DNA of 64,000 bases. Source: Annona cherimola. Its lineage: Eukaryota > Streptophyta > Magnoliopsida > Magnoliales > Annonaceae. Each line of letters opens with the position of its first letter. Positions within the stretch are counted from its first letter, which is position 1. Location: positions 50,459,174-50,523,173 of the forward strand of contig CM059975.1 in NCBI GenBank assembly GCA_030490835.1, in the 5' to 3' direction. The translations under genes and the position numbers were made by a program. Shown here one piece after another: positions 13,321 to 26,628 of the stretch. Below the pieces are notes generated by a model. The model worked only from the letters and a program-made list of their open reading frames with translations, was not told the DNA's origin and ran no database searches.

Positions 13321-14378
13321 ACAAACATCCAACAATATCTTCAAACGCAAAGTTCAAATCTCATTTCAATTCTACAACCCTTATTCATCAAGCCCATCAC
13401 AAGTTTTAATCCAAATAATTCAACTTCGCATATGTCCACAAGCAATTGCAGCACATTATTCACATTATTAAGGTTATACACATCTATTTATACATGGTTT
13501 CTAGGCATTAAGCCTTATTTGGGATTTCAACAAACACCTTATGGGAAATATATGAAAATCAAACTAAACTCACTCAAAATTCAAGGGGTTCCATCCAACA
13601 CATAATAATATCATACGAAAACACTATTAAATACTTATATTTCTTCCTTTACATGCATCTCCATCAAATTCCAACAAATATCCAACAATATTCTCAAGTA
13701 CAAAGTTCAAATCTTATTTCAATTCATACAACCTATATTCATCAAGCCCATCACAAGTTCTAATTCAAATAATTCAACATTGCATATGCTCCCAAGCATT
13801 TGCAACACATTATTTATGTCACTAAGGTTTTACACATCCATTTATATATGGTTTTTAGGCATAAAGCCTCATTTGAGCATTTCAAAAAATACCTTATAGG
13901 CAACGAATGAAAATCCAACTAAACTCACTTAAAGGTAATGGGATTCCACCCAACACATAATAATGTCATACAAATCACTTCTAACACTTCTATTTCTTCC
14001 CTTATATGCATCTTCATCAAATTCTAACAAACGTCCAACACCATCCTCACACACAAAATTCAAGTCTCATTTGAATTCATACACCCATATTCATCAAGCC
14101 CATTACAAGTTCCAATCCAAATAATTCAACATCAGATATGCCCAAGCATTTGTAATAAAAATTTTCATATTATTAAGGTTTTTCACATTTAATTATACAT
14201 GGTTTCTAGGCATTAAGTCTAACTTGGATATTTCAATAAACACCTTATAGGCAACATATGAAAATCAAACTAAAGTCACTTAAAATTAATGGAATTCCAC
14301 CCAACACATAATAATATCAGACAAACCACTGCTAAACACTTCCGTTTCATCCATTATATGTATTTCCATCAAAATTCC
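13321..14378. repeat. ~354-bp tandem repeat, three copies
   Basis: Copies begin at 13321, 13673 and 14027 (periods 352 and 354). Each carries, in order, CATCAAGCCCAT.ACAAGTT, AATAATTCAAC, a TTAAGGTT block, TTTCTAGGCATTAAG (or variants) and CCAACACATAATAAT. Divergence between copies is visible, so the array is not very young. It lies directly beside the family T segment. Confidence 0.85.
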
Positions 14379-14689
14379 TAATTTTCAACCTTCCTACATT
14401 TTCTACAGAAGCCCCATCTTTCAATAATTCATCCAAATCACAAAAACAAAAACGGCGCCAACAAGTAATCACGAAACATCGTAATTCAAACCCAAATCCA
14501 TGCTTTGATTCAAAAGAAAACAACTACTTACTCAAATTTAGTTTTATCCAAAACTCTTCAAGATCTCTAAAGCTCCAAACTCTCTCCTTGACCTAAGAAG
14601 CTTCCTTGATGTATAACAGAAGTGAGTCCAAGCACTTTTCAGTAGTCTTTTTATGTAGGTCAAGAGCTAGGAACATGGGGAGGGAGAAG

Positions 14690-15918
14690 AGAAAGAAACA
14701 ACATGAAATGGGGAAGTTTTGAACCCCTCACATAGCCTAGGCCATGTGGTCACGGTTTGGGCTGTGTGTGCCCATAAATAGCCTATTTTCGACTATGTCA
14801 CACCATTTTATTCATAAATTTTTGTAAACAACTCTAATTGAGATGATTTTTTTGAGTTTGATTCCTTACTTCAAGTACCGCCTCCTCATAAATTTCATAT
14901 TAAAATTCCATCACCACAAAATTGGGCATGCATTTTACTACACAGCTTTACTGATACCTTTTTACCCGTTCACAAGGTAAGTGGTGATAACATGTCAAGA
15001 CATTCCTACCACTAAACCAATCATCCAAAAACATATTTTATTATCAAAATATCACATTTATGTCATTTATTTGTTCAAAACATGTCTTATACAAAATCTG
15101 ACCCATCAACTCAACTCTTTAGCCATTTTGCCTCTTCAACGAGTCTCATTTGCCCAAGTCACATATATCACATCTAATGCATTCAAAATATTTTTCACAC
15201 ATCACACATACATCTAGCATTTTATTCACGCTTGAAGCCACCATGTTCTATGTCGTTTCTAAAATTTCACCCTTCAAGTTCATTTCTTACCGAATTTTTG
15301 CCATTAGCCCCAAATGACTCAATTCTCAAAGTTATTATCTCAATTTTATTGCCAAGTATCATGAGCACATTTCCATCATATCCAGAATCATTCTCATGCA
15401 AATCATGGCTCCCATAAATGATCTTCTGTCATTTTCATTATTACAATTCTATTTGGCCTAACTACACAACTACGCTCATTTCCATCATTCATCTAAATCC
15501 ACCATTCAAATCTCACATAAATCCATCCATATTGATTCCAAATGTGCTAGGCATCTCACCCATGCCTAAATATATTTCAAAATGAATCAACTCTACAAAG
15601 TATCTTTTTTTGTTCGAAATCCAAATGCAGGTCAAAATCTCAAATATTCATCATCTAATCAAATTAAGGGTTCTTACAAGTCCAAAACAACCTAAGGAGC
15701 ATGTGAGGATCATATCGGGCTTCCACCAAGCCATTTATCAAAATTCATCCTTTCAGTCCTCAATAACTTGATTTTTTTAATGCATTTGCTACAATTTGCA
15801 CAATCTTTCACATATTCAACTCATTAATTAATCAAAATCTTATTTTCATGTGCATTCTTGGTCTATATTATACACATCGTCGTCCATTTATGTAGTTGCT
15901 AATAACCTGGGCATTACA
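14690..15918 (-). mobile_element. Family T LTR-like repeat, copy 1
   Basis: It matches 17690-18934 and 49993-51043: ACATGAAATGGGGA, CATAAATAGCC, GATTCC..ACTTCAAGTAC, TCAAATATTCATCATC. On the minus strand the right end reads TGTAATGCCC, which resembles a plant LTR start. The left end may extend into the tandem repeats at 13321. No coding region or PBS was found, so LTR status is inferred. Confidence 0.5.
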
Positions 15919-16320
15919 CTTGGTTCCACCACATATACAGATAAATTCATTTTGGTTCCAAGTAAAAATTACCTGTATGAATTCAGGTTGCTTCAATTCC
16001 AAGAGTTAGGCACCCGGAACTGAGCTATATCTCCTATAAAATACATGAATTATACATGTGATATGATACGCCTTGAATTTGAGTTTTGAAGCTTTTATTA
16101 TAAAGGTAATGACAAGAAGTAAAGAGAAAAAAGTTAAAATAAATAAGTTAGTTGTATGGGTAGTTGTGTATAAATAAGTGAAAAGTATGGCAATTGTATG
16201 AAGAAGTGAAAATAATTAAAAAATGAGATAGTTATAGAGAGCGAAAAGTTTTAGATTTAAAAGTTTTATGGTGAAAATTTTTTGGCCATACTAAATGGAC
16301 CCATAATTTAATTAATTGCC
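15919..16320. other. Repeat flank shared with copy 2, ending in MITE-like terminus
   Basis: Sequence after the family T copy is shared with 18935-19133 (TTCATTTTGGTTCCAAGTAAAA, ATGTGATATG). The last ~60 bp (AAAAGTTTTATGGTGAAAAT up to CTAAATGGACCC) resembles hAT-type MITE ends in plants; a matching left end was not found. Confidence 0.35.
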
Positions 16321-17689
16321 TTATAGAAAATAACATATAGTCTTAACTCTTCAAAGAATCTACCAGCAGGGTAAGACTGCAAAAGAAACAATAGTGTCGT
16401 GCCTTAAACTTCTCAGTTGGTCGGGAACTCTGGATTGAAATTATATACATTGAAAATCAACCACATATCCACCCCTTAATGACTATAGGAATCAAATGGG
16501 GAAGGAGGGTCTTTGGGATCACGCTTCTATCGTTATGGGAGAAATTGAGGCAATTCCTATTCATAAGAGAGTCTCATGACATCTTTGTTTGAATTAGATA
16601 CTCATCTGAAAGGATTCCTTAATATCCCATCAACTTAGGATAGCTTCGTCTTATCCTAATTAGGGATAAGCCCTATCATGGATGCTAATTCCCTTACATC
16701 TCCAACATCTCCCATTCACACATAATGGGCTTACCCACCATTCTCCTGTTTATACCAACAAATACGTCATGTAGTATTGAGTCACTTTTATATTATGTAT
16801 TTTGAATATTAATTGAGAAGAATTTAAGCATTTAAGATATTTTGAATGATATTTTGATCGATTTAGCTTTAATTAGCATAAAACACTCACAAATGGCTAA
16901 TTTGTGTAAAGTATGAAAGTACGGCAAATTCAGGGTCCTAAATCATATAGTAGTAGTAGATTTTGACATGAAAAATGAGCTTAACTAAGTTTTCCTGAGT
17001 TACCACATCGACGGGATCGGAAAATTCTTTACATCGATATGTTGTGGCTCCTGTAACTCCTTTAGAATAAAAAATTATGAGCAGTTAATATAGTCCACTT
17101 ATTCGATGCAACGTGCTTCTGTTTCAAGAATTTCAAAGCTCTAGTACATTTGATTTGATGATCGTGAAGGTTTTAAAGGAGCTAAAACAAGGATCAAAGC
17201 AACCTCAAATGTGTCAAGAAAGTTTCAGCGAGAAACGGGACAAAGCTAAGCAAAACCATGCATAGCATAGCCCATTCTAAAACGCTACATGGTTGGAATC
17301 GGGTGGATCTAGGCGCTACATGGTTCAAACAGTGTGGGCCTTTGATTGTATAATTTTGAGTGCAAAAAGACTCTGTGTGTAAGTCCCCTCTGAAAATCTA
17401 TATGGACATCTCTTAGAGACATCCCAAAGCATCTTAGATCGTCCTTAGAGCTAGGGTTATTGTCTGGGAAAGAGAGGAGTGAAGGGCACAATGCGAGAAG
17501 CAAGGTGATAAGTTGCTTGGAGCAATCAAGACACTACTGGGGCTTCAGATCAATAAGTTTTTCCTTTCTTTCTATCTTTTGTTTTAATTGTCTTATTTAT
17601 AATGGAGAATAGATATAATATTATTTTGTGGTAAATTTTGATTATAAATATGTCAAGTTAAACCCGTAAACTTGAGTTTAGAAAATGAC
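16321..17689. other. No gene recognised
   Basis: AT-rich. Short repeats such as CGCTACATGGTT occur twice (17284 and 17316). The texture resembles an old retroelement leader but no domain, PBS or LTR end was found. Confidence 0.3.
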
Positions 17690-18934
17690 ATGAAATGGGG
17701 AGAGTTTGGTCTGCCCCCCCCCCCACCACGTTTAAAACATCTAAGCACATGGCCTGGGCCGTGTGGCCACGGTTTGGGCTATGTGGGCCCATAAATAGCC
17801 CGTTTTAAGCTACGTTACACCATTTTATCTATAACTTTCTGTAAACAACTCCGTTTGAGATGATTTATTTTGCTGGATTCCTAACTTCAAGTACTATCTC
17901 TCCATAAAATTTCAAATTAAAATTCCATCATCACAAAATTGAGCATGAATTTTACTACACAACTTTATTGATACCTTTTACCCATTCATAAGGTAAGTGG
18001 TGATAATATGTCAAGACATTCACACCACTAAACCAATCAACCAAACACATCTCTTATTATCAGAATATCACATTTATGTAATTTATTTGTTCAAAATATG
18101 CCTTATACAAAATTTGGCCCTTCAACTCAACTCTTTAGCCATTTTGCTTCTTCAACGGTTCTCGTTTGCCCAAATCACATACATTACCTCTAATACGTTC
18201 AAAATATTTTTCACACAACACACATACATCTAGCATCTTATTCATGGTAGAAGCCACCTTGTTCTAGGCCGTTTCTAAAATTTCGCGCTTCAAGTTCATT
18301 TATTACCGAATTTTTACCATTAGCCCCAAATGACTCGGTTCTGAAAGTCATTATCTCAATTTCACTGTCAAGTATCATGAGCAGGTTTCCTTCTTATCCC
18401 AAGTCATTCTCATGCCAATCAATGGCTCCCATAAATGATTCTCGGTCATTTTCATTATTACAATTCTTTTCGACTTAACTACACAACAAGCTCATTTCCG
18501 CCATTCATCCAAATCCACCATTCAAATCTCACCCAAATCCATCCATATCCATTCGAAATGTGTTAGGCATCTCACTCATGCCTAAACATATTTCAAAATG
18601 AATCAACTCTACACAATCCCTTTTTTTGTTTAAAATCCAAATGTGGGTCAAAATCTCAAATATTCATCATCTAATCAAATCAAGGGTTCTGATAAGTGCA
18701 AAACAACCTAAGGAGCATGTGAGCATCATATTGGGCTTCCACCAAGCCATTTATCAAAATTCATCCTTTCAGTCCTCACCAACTAGATTTTTTCTACGTA
18801 TTTGCTACAATGAGCTCAATCTTTCACATATTCAACTCATTAATTCATCAAAATTTTATTGTCGTATGCGTTCTTGGTCTATATTATACACATCGTCGTC
18901 CATTTATGTAGCTGCTAATAACCGAGGCATTACA
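17690..18934 (-). mobile_element. Family T LTR-like repeat, copy 2
   Basis: It is colinear with 14690-15918 throughout and starts at ACATGAAATGGGGAGAG. A run of 13 C lies near 17716-17728. The minus-strand start TGTAATGCCTCGG is at 18934. The shared flank continues to 19133, where a gypsy LTR begins. Confidence 0.5.
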
Positions 18935-19133
18935 TTTGGTTCCACCACATGTACACATAAATTCATTTTGGTTCCAAGTAAAAATTACCCACATGAATTG
19001 GGGTTGCTTCAATTCCAAGAGTCAGGCACCCGAAACTGACCTATATCTCATATAAAATACATGTATTACACATGTGATATGCCTTGAATTTGACTTTTGA
19101 AGATTGTATCATAAGAGTAATGATGAAGAGTAA

Positions 19134-20837
19134 TGCGAAACCCAGGATTTTAAGCTTAATGAATATAGTTGGAATTGGTTTAAGGAAGAAATTGAAAGGT
19201 TTAGGAAATGAAAATGATTAAATTATATGCCTTTGATTAAGATGAATGGGATTAGGCAAATGACTAAGTAAGGTGATTAAGTTAATCACCCTTGCTCAAT
19301 GTGGATTAATGTGCACAAAAAGACAAAATAAGGTATAGGAATGATGAGTTAGCATGTTCATTAAATGCAAATATTCGTGTTATTTTATTTATAATTAAGT
19401 TATAAGTTAGATTATTACTTGATAAATTTCTAACTTGAAGTGCATAAGGCGGATTGATGTGAAATTTGGCAGATAAACACATGTTGACGTGCTCAACTTA
19501 ATGAATGGTGTGTATTATGATAATTATGATTAAACTATGGTGATAACAATTAAATTTCATGGAATTTCTTGAAATCTTTTCATATGCTTATATCTTGCAC
19601 TAGAATGATCCTATTGAGGTGAAAATTTTTATGAACGGCTAAAACAAAGTGTTTTACAATATGGATGGGTTTGACTAAGTTAAATCTTATTGCAAAGTGC
19701 TAAACTACTTAAGGTTAAAAACCATTGACTTTTGCTTTTGAAAATTGGCATGTAATTAATAAAAAGTGAAGGTAATTAATGGCACAATATGAGGTGTCAA
19801 TGAGAGGCGATTTTGGGCTGATTTTTTTGAATAAAAATGGAAAATGTATAAATACAGCTGGTCAAGGGACGTTTCTTTGGCAGCAAGATAGAAAAAAAAA
19901 AGGAAGGGCAGCAAGGGACATCTAAAGAGAGAGAGAGAGAGAGCGCTTAAATAAAAAAAAGAGAAAAAAGGAAGCAAGGTGTGAACGTCAAAGGGAGAGA
20001 AAAGAGAGAAAGAAGGTAGAAGAAATGAAGAAAAAGAGAATTCAACTAGGCTTACCCACATTCATGTTCAATTTGGGTGAGTATTATGGGTTTTCGAATT
20101 ATATATATTAGCCTAAATCATGCTTGGTTGATGTTTAATGTTACGATGGTTTGTAAATGTTGAATTCATGGGTAAATAGTTCCTTGAATACTTGATGAAT
20201 GATTAAGCAAACCAAACCCTCACATAGATTATGTGTTAATACTTATAAATGTGAAATGAATCACATGTGTATGCTCATATGTAGTGAATCTGGAATAGAA
20301 AACCAAAATAGAAAAGAAATAGTAAATAAAAAATTTTTAGCATGAAAATTTGTGTGAGACCTCATGATATGTTGATTAAGGAACAACTCAATTTCAGCTT
20401 AAAATTTTAATCAGGTTGAAAATCCGAGAAGATCAACTTGAATAGGGTCGAAGGTTGTCAAGATCAACTGCACTAATTAATTTTTAGTAATTTTTATACA
20501 AGGAATTTTGATCTGAAAATTTTATATGGTATAGAAGACATCCCGAGTATCACTCAACAAAAATAAAAATTAAGTTTTAGAGGATATAAATATGCCTAAT
20601 AATTAAAATGATTTGATCCATCCCAAAATTGATACTTCTGTTCAACAGAGTAAAAATACCTAAATAAATATAAATACTTAATATTTTGTGTTGGAATTAA
20701 TTATTATGGTTAATTCTTGTAGTTATTAATGTATGATAGAAATTTCAGCTTTAAACTCCTTCATTTGTTTATAAATAAAAAATTAGAGAAATAAGGGTGT
20801 CTGATTTCAACAAATATGGACGGATTGAGGAATAATT
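19134..20837 (+). mobile_element. 5' part of a long gypsy LTR (first segment)
   Basis: It begins TGCGAAACCC at 19134 inside the flank of family T copy 2; the preceding pentamer is AGTAA. It is homologous, inverted, to 28300-29961. A TATA box TATAAATAC lies near 19847, followed by a purine-rich leader with an (AG)n run at 19930-19945. The LTR is interrupted at 20838 by a solo Sirevirus LTR and resumes at 22547. Confidence 0.75.
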
Positions 20838-22541
20838 TGTTGGAATCAATGGCAAATTAAGCACAATCCATGTTTTGATGATTAACAACTAAATTTAAAA
20901 TTGTTTTGGGTACTAGTATGGTTCATTAAAATTGGTTAAAGGTTGAAAACTTAGATTTTATAACCTGGTAGATCAAGTCGCAAAGCCAAGTCGACTTAGC
21001 AATCAATTTGAGTAAAGTCAATACCCAAGTCGACCTCAAGATTGGCTTGGAGAGAGAAAAACCTTCCAGCGTTTAATTTGGGAACCAAGACAGGTGAAGT
21101 CGCAGTCCAAGTCAACTCCGACTGCAACTTGGGTGAAGTCGCAGGCCCAAGTCGACTCCACTATCGACTTCAAATGACTAATTCCTTCAAGCATTGAAAT
21201 TGGGGCAAGAGATAGGTGAAGTCGCAACCGAAGTCAACCGTATGTGACTTCTGTGAAGTCGCATTCCCAGGTCGACTCCACATGCGATTTGCGTGAAGTT
21301 GGACTCCAAGTCGACCTAGGCATTCGACTTGAGTCAAGCTAAAGATGGATACAGTCCAAACAAGCAAATGTTCATGAATTAATCATTCAAGATAGTATAT
21401 CATTCAAGAAAAAATCATTGGCTACATCTATGGACTGCAAAATCAAGAAAAGTAAATCATTATAAGTTCAAGGCCATGAAGACAAAGCCTTCAAGAGAAG
21501 ATGAACATGCCGACTTCCAAGTTTGAGCATTTAAGATTAAGAGTATTATTGAAAGAATAAGATATGAAATGAATAACAAGCAACCAAGATCACTTTGAAA
21601 GAATCCCAAGTTCCATCATGTGCATACAGAAAGTGAAGTCACACCCAAAGTCGACTTCACCTACGACTTGGGTCAAGTCCAAGACCAAGTCGACCTGAAG
21701 TGGAACTTGAAGACATGCTGGAGACCGAAGTTCCAACCGAAGTTGACTCGAGTCTGCGACTTGGATGAAGTCGCATCCGAAGTCGACTCCACATGCGACT
21801 TGGGTCACAACGGTCAGAAAAATTTGAACGTTGGCACATTAAATGCGCGCCACCTCCTCCAAACGTTTGAATTTACTCCACCATTATAAAAGAGCATTCA
21901 AGTGGACGTGCTAGAGGTTAGAGAAAGCATTCATTGTGTTCACCTTCCACCCTCTCAAAGCATTAAGTGATCAACATCAATTTCAAGTGAAGAACTTTGC
22001 TCCAACTTGCTGAAAGCTACATCGCTGATCAAATCATTCTTTCTACAAGTACACAACACGAGCTGAAATCTGCCTACACAACTTGTAAAGTATAGTTTCC
22101 TTTATTTGATTCAATATTTGTATTTGATACTTTGTTTGATATTGGAGATTGAAACCAAGTGAAAGCAAAGTAGTGTTGTGACTTGAGTGTGACTCGTCGC
22201 CTACTTGTGCAGTGTTTTGTGTAATCCCCCTAGAGTTGGAATCTAGAAGAGAGTTGTTGCTCTAGTTGTATTTGACAAATACATTAGTGAAACACAAGTC
22301 ACAACGGGTATGAGCTTGGAAGAATGGAGTATGGAAGGTTGCCCGAACCACTATAAAATCTGTGTCTATTGCAGTGGTTTGCATATTTTCTTTTACTTCT
22401 TTATTTCTCTCCATATTCTTCATTTGTTTCATTAAGGGGATTCAACTAAACAGGGGAAAAAATTTTGTTTAAGTGAAAATTTTTAAAATACCCAATTCAC
22501 CCCTCCCCTCTAGGGTAATAGCCATTAACTCGGGACCAACA
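20838..22541 (+). mobile_element. Solo Sirevirus-like LTR, TSD TAATT
   Basis: It starts TGTTGG and ends GGGACCAACA, like the LTRs of the element at 30207-38628, and shares the AAGTCG..CGACTT palindrome array, the ATTAAATGCGCGCCACC block near 21838 and a TATA box TATAAAAG near 21886. Perfect duplications TAATT lie at 20833-20837 and 22542-22546. Length is 1704 bp versus 1572 bp for the young copy, with clear divergence. It split a gypsy LTR. Confidence 0.93.
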
Positions 22542-22546
22542 TAATT

Positions 22547-22751
22547 AAAATAAAAGTTAAATTCCAAAATTTTGGAATGAAATTTAACTTACAATAGGAT
22601 ATAAGAAAGTACTACAAGTGATTATGGGAGTTTAACCTACAAGAGGTGGATTTTCAAAGAAGTGAGAAAACAATCACTAAAATACTTAGGTAAAAATATG
22701 TGAAAATTAGAAAGATGTGAACTTGACAAACCTTACTTGAACTTAGATTAT
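22547..22751 (+). mobile_element. Continuation of the gypsy LTR begun at 19134
   Basis: The reverse complement of 28090-28290 matches here (TTTAACCTA..AGAGGTGGATTTT). It stops at 22751, where an opposite-strand gypsy LTR begins. Confidence 0.65.
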
Positions 22752-24115
22752 TGTGGCGCCCCCAACCCGAGGCGTCACACCAAGCCTTACTCCAAGATCG
22801 TTGTTGGTTGGTAAATGTGAATCGGGATTGTTACCTTGATCACTCGGCGGGTTCTTAATTGGATCTCGTCCAAATTTTTTTTTGTTTCATTCATTTTCCT
22901 TCATCTTTTCATTTCTTTGCACTTCACTCCATTAGTCTTGTAAGTCACGATACACTTGTAATTCGTAGCACATAGCATTTTAAAATACTACTTGGTTCCC
23001 TTCCTTATACACTTTTTCATAAACTCATCCCCTGACAGTTGACACCAACTGTACATATAATTCATAAAATTTTCATCTTGTTCTCTTACATCCTTTGTTT
23101 TATCAACCTGTCCAAGCCATAGCCATATAAAATTCATTCATTACTAAATATTTAACACCCATTCTTGTATAAATACATTCAACCATCAGTTCTCATAGAA
23201 CTTAGGACTTTCAATACATTCACATACATTATCATACCTTAAAAACTCTAATCATACCATTCCATATACATAGCTAATCATGTAGCACACATATGAATAT
23301 CATCTCATACCTTACATTAATGCTCAGGTTCTCTACCTCTTAAGCTTCCCTGTACCTATCTAAGGTTTGGGAAAACAAATCGCAAGTGATACTCAGTAAG
23401 CAAGCATTTTGTATTTTCATATAAATGCATTTCTCGCTGTTCTGTAGAAGACACTTATTAAGCGATCAATTACCAATCAGAAGAAACCTTTCATGAAAAC
23501 TTTTCATTTAAACCCTTTATAAAACATTTCATTGAAACTCTTCATAAGACATTTCATATAAACCCTTCATAAAACATTTCATATAAACTCTTCATAAAAC
23601 TTTTCATATAAACCCTTCATAAATTTTTTTTTCATTAGGACAATTGTCTATCCTAAAACATTGTCATAAAAATATTTAATCATGAGGAAAATTAGATGTC
23701 CTAAAATATTTTCATATAAACCTTTATTCATGAGGATAATTTTATATCCTAAAACATTTGCATATAAACCTCTTTATATGAGGACAAATTGTATGTCCTC
23801 AAACAGTTTCGTATAAACCCTTTTTCATATCCCAATTTTTTGGGCTTTTCAAAAGCAACGCATATGCATATAAACCTTTTTTTTTATCTATGTGGACATT
23901 GTTATATCCTGAAATATCCTTAAATGAACATTATTTCTTGTGGATATCATCATGTCTAAAAATATTCTCATGTCCCCATTTTGAGGCTTTTAAAACAAAA
24001 CATATGCATATACGTCTCTAACCCTCTGGTAGGTGACACTTACTAAGTGATCATCCTTCCATAGGAAAGAAACCATCCATGTGACTGCACTACTAGCTAG
24101 GCAGTCATCCATGAT
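22752..24115 (-). mobile_element. Long gypsy LTR, 3' segment (continues at 26629)
   Basis: On the minus strand it ends GGGGGCGCCACA at 22752. It contains the CAAGT-GAT-ACTCA hairpin at 23383-23395 and GTAAGCAAGC at 23396-23405, plus several ~60 bp degenerate repeats (TTTCATATAAACCCTTCAT) at 23495-23830. It is split at 24115 by the solo LTR 24116-26623. Rejoined length with 26629-29961 is about 4.70 kb. Outer pentamers are ATTAT and TTTAT, one base different, consistent with an old solo LTR. Confidence 0.8.
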
Positions 24116-26623
24116 TGTGGCACCCCAAACCGAGGTGCCTAGAAGCCTTACTCTAGGATCGTTTTGATTGGTAAACATGACTCAAGATTGTTACCCTGAT
24201 CACACGGCAGGATTTTATATATATATATATATAACATCAATACATGAAAAATTTTCATCATTCATCCAACATGAAATATATTTCATATAACACAGTTATA
24301 TCATCATTGAAAAGGTATTCTTTTCCATTTCAAAATTTCATCATTGTCTTTACATCAAATTTACATATATAATATTTATATCAAAAATTACATATCATTT
24401 GACATGCTGCCTTCCTCATCATTTCCTGTCTGTCATTGAAAAAGCATGGGTGAGTAATAATACTCAGTAAGCAAGCCATGCAGAATTTTTCAATCATTTT
24501 CATGCATTTCATAAAATGCAAATGCAATGCATACATAGCATTCATGACATTCCTTTAGATGCGACGCTAGCTAGGCGCTCATCCCATACATGCTCCCATC
24601 TCAGGGAGGTCGCTACCGGCCTGAGCCTATATAAGCGACTTGGCAATAGTGAGGGGGATATCCGGTCCGCTTATTACCTCAACTAAGGCCTATTCCTCGT
24701 GCACATGCTCATATACATACACATGTCGACATGATATTTGCAAATCATAAACAATTTCATAAAAAGCATTTAACAAAACGAACTTCAGTTCATGTAAAAC
24801 AATTATAGGTATGGCCAACCTTAAATAAATTTCATAAAGCAATTTACAAACAATTTCAAGCATTTTGGAAATAATTTGCAAAAGATATAACTTGCTTACA
24901 TCCTCAGTTGGTGTCATCGATTTTCTTTTTTCTTTTTCCTATTCAAGGAAAAAGGTTATTTTATTTCTTTTATTCAAGCTGCTTCCCATGCATGCTCTAT
25001 AATATTTGGACATTATTTCTTTATATGGATATTTTTATCCATAGGTTCCTTAAAAATTCCATCATTATATTTAAATATTAATCTTAAATTTTCTCCAAAA
25101 TCATGCTGTTTATTGTAGCAAATTACTGTAGCAGTTACTGTTCATCCGAGGTTACTATTCATAGAGACGTGATTACTATTCATGGGTTCCAAAAATTGAT
25201 ATTTTTTCCAAAAATAAAAAATAGCATGACATAGCTTATGCCTAGTATATCATAGAAAATTTCATACATTTTGAATTTATCATCATTTTCTTGGCAAAAA
25301 AAATCATTTTCTCCATATACTAAAAATCAACATAAATTCACTTAAGCATAATCCTTAATTCCAAAAATCATGAAATTAATGTATCATCATTCCAACATCA
25401 TATTTATCATAATCATACATCCCAAATCATCATTTATCATTTTTAGAACATTATTTTCACATATCATATGTTATCTTCCCGAATGCCCTATCTTCGCTCC
25501 AAATTTTTGATGTTTCAGCATAATTCCAATTAAGTATTATATTTATACTTATTTTTTTATACTTAGGAATTATCTAAGTATGGTTTTATCCTACTTAACA
25601 TCCAAAAGAAATTTAGGTAGAAATCACTTACCCGAAGTGGAGATACGCCTCTTTTTCTTACACTTTCTCTCTCTAACTTACTTCTTTCTTTCCTTGGACG
25701 TGGGGGATGGTTTGGGGACTTGGAATGACTCAAATGGAGCTGGGTTTTGATGGCCTTAGACGTTCACCCTGCTGCCTTATTTATAGTGTTGCATTTTTCA
25801 AGAATTTGGAATTTACCCCCTAGCTTTGTGGTATTTAAATATAAATTGATATTTCTTTTTAATTTTGAAAACTTCTTTGAGCCATGTGCTGACCACCCTA
25901 GGCCTGCTCCAGCCACCCTATTCAGCCCTATTTTTTACCTATTTTTTTATTTTTAAAATTAATTAAATTAGGCTAAATTAATCTTAGCCATTGATTAAAG
26001 ATGATGATGATTAATGACCATTTGATCTTAGTCAAGCCTCCAACTTCCCCCTGGTCACGCCCCCTGCTGCAGCAGCCATTTCATTTAATTTTTTATTTTT
26101 AATTATTTATTTAAATAAAAAGTCAAAAGCTATTTAATGAAAATGAGAAGTTACTTTTTTATCATCATTTGACATGTCATCTTGACCCTTGATTTGTGAT
26201 TTTCATCACATCTTAACCCATTCATCATGTTCATCATGAATTTTTATCCATCCATAAAAATTTTCATCGAATTCTGACGCCCGGATTACAACTTATGGAT
26301 TTTTCTTTATTTTTCCACAAAAATCTAAAATGGTATTAAAATATACAAAAGTAATGCTATTTTGTCTTGTAGTGATTAAATCCCTTTTTCGTCTTTTTGT
26401 GATTAGGTTAATCCAAGTGATTAACTCTTAATCGCGTGTCTTAATCCCCGGTTACTATTCACATGCACTATTCACGTGGGTCAAATTCTTAATTGCTTTA
26501 TTTTAACCTTAAATACACATATCCATCAATATAATTCATGAATTTTCATTTATCATAAAAATAATTACAAAGGAATTTAGGATTACAATATCGAAATGAC
26601 GCGTATACGGTCGGGATTTCACA
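24116..26623 (-). mobile_element. Solo gypsy LTR, 2508 bp, TSD ATGAT
   Basis: On the minus strand it starts TGTGAAATCCC and ends GGGGTGCCACA. Perfect duplications ATGAT lie at 24111-24115 and 26624-26628, and the host LTR reads through when it is removed. It contains a TATA-like TATAAATAAGG near 25780 (minus), the donor-like GTAAGCAAGT at 24890-24899 and a 6-bp hairpin at 24451-24466. It has no internal region. Confidence 0.92.
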
Positions 26624-26628
26624 ATGAT

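Noticed and set aside
18626..19039. 137-codon frame in family T copy 2
   Set aside because: The other two T copies do not keep the frame, and composition is that of the repeat.
21590..21889. Overlapping frames on both strands in the solo Sirevirus LTR (and at 30377-31090, 37227-37943)
   Set aside because: They come from the AAGTCG/CGACTT repeat array, which lacks stops in several frames; there is no protein-like conservation.
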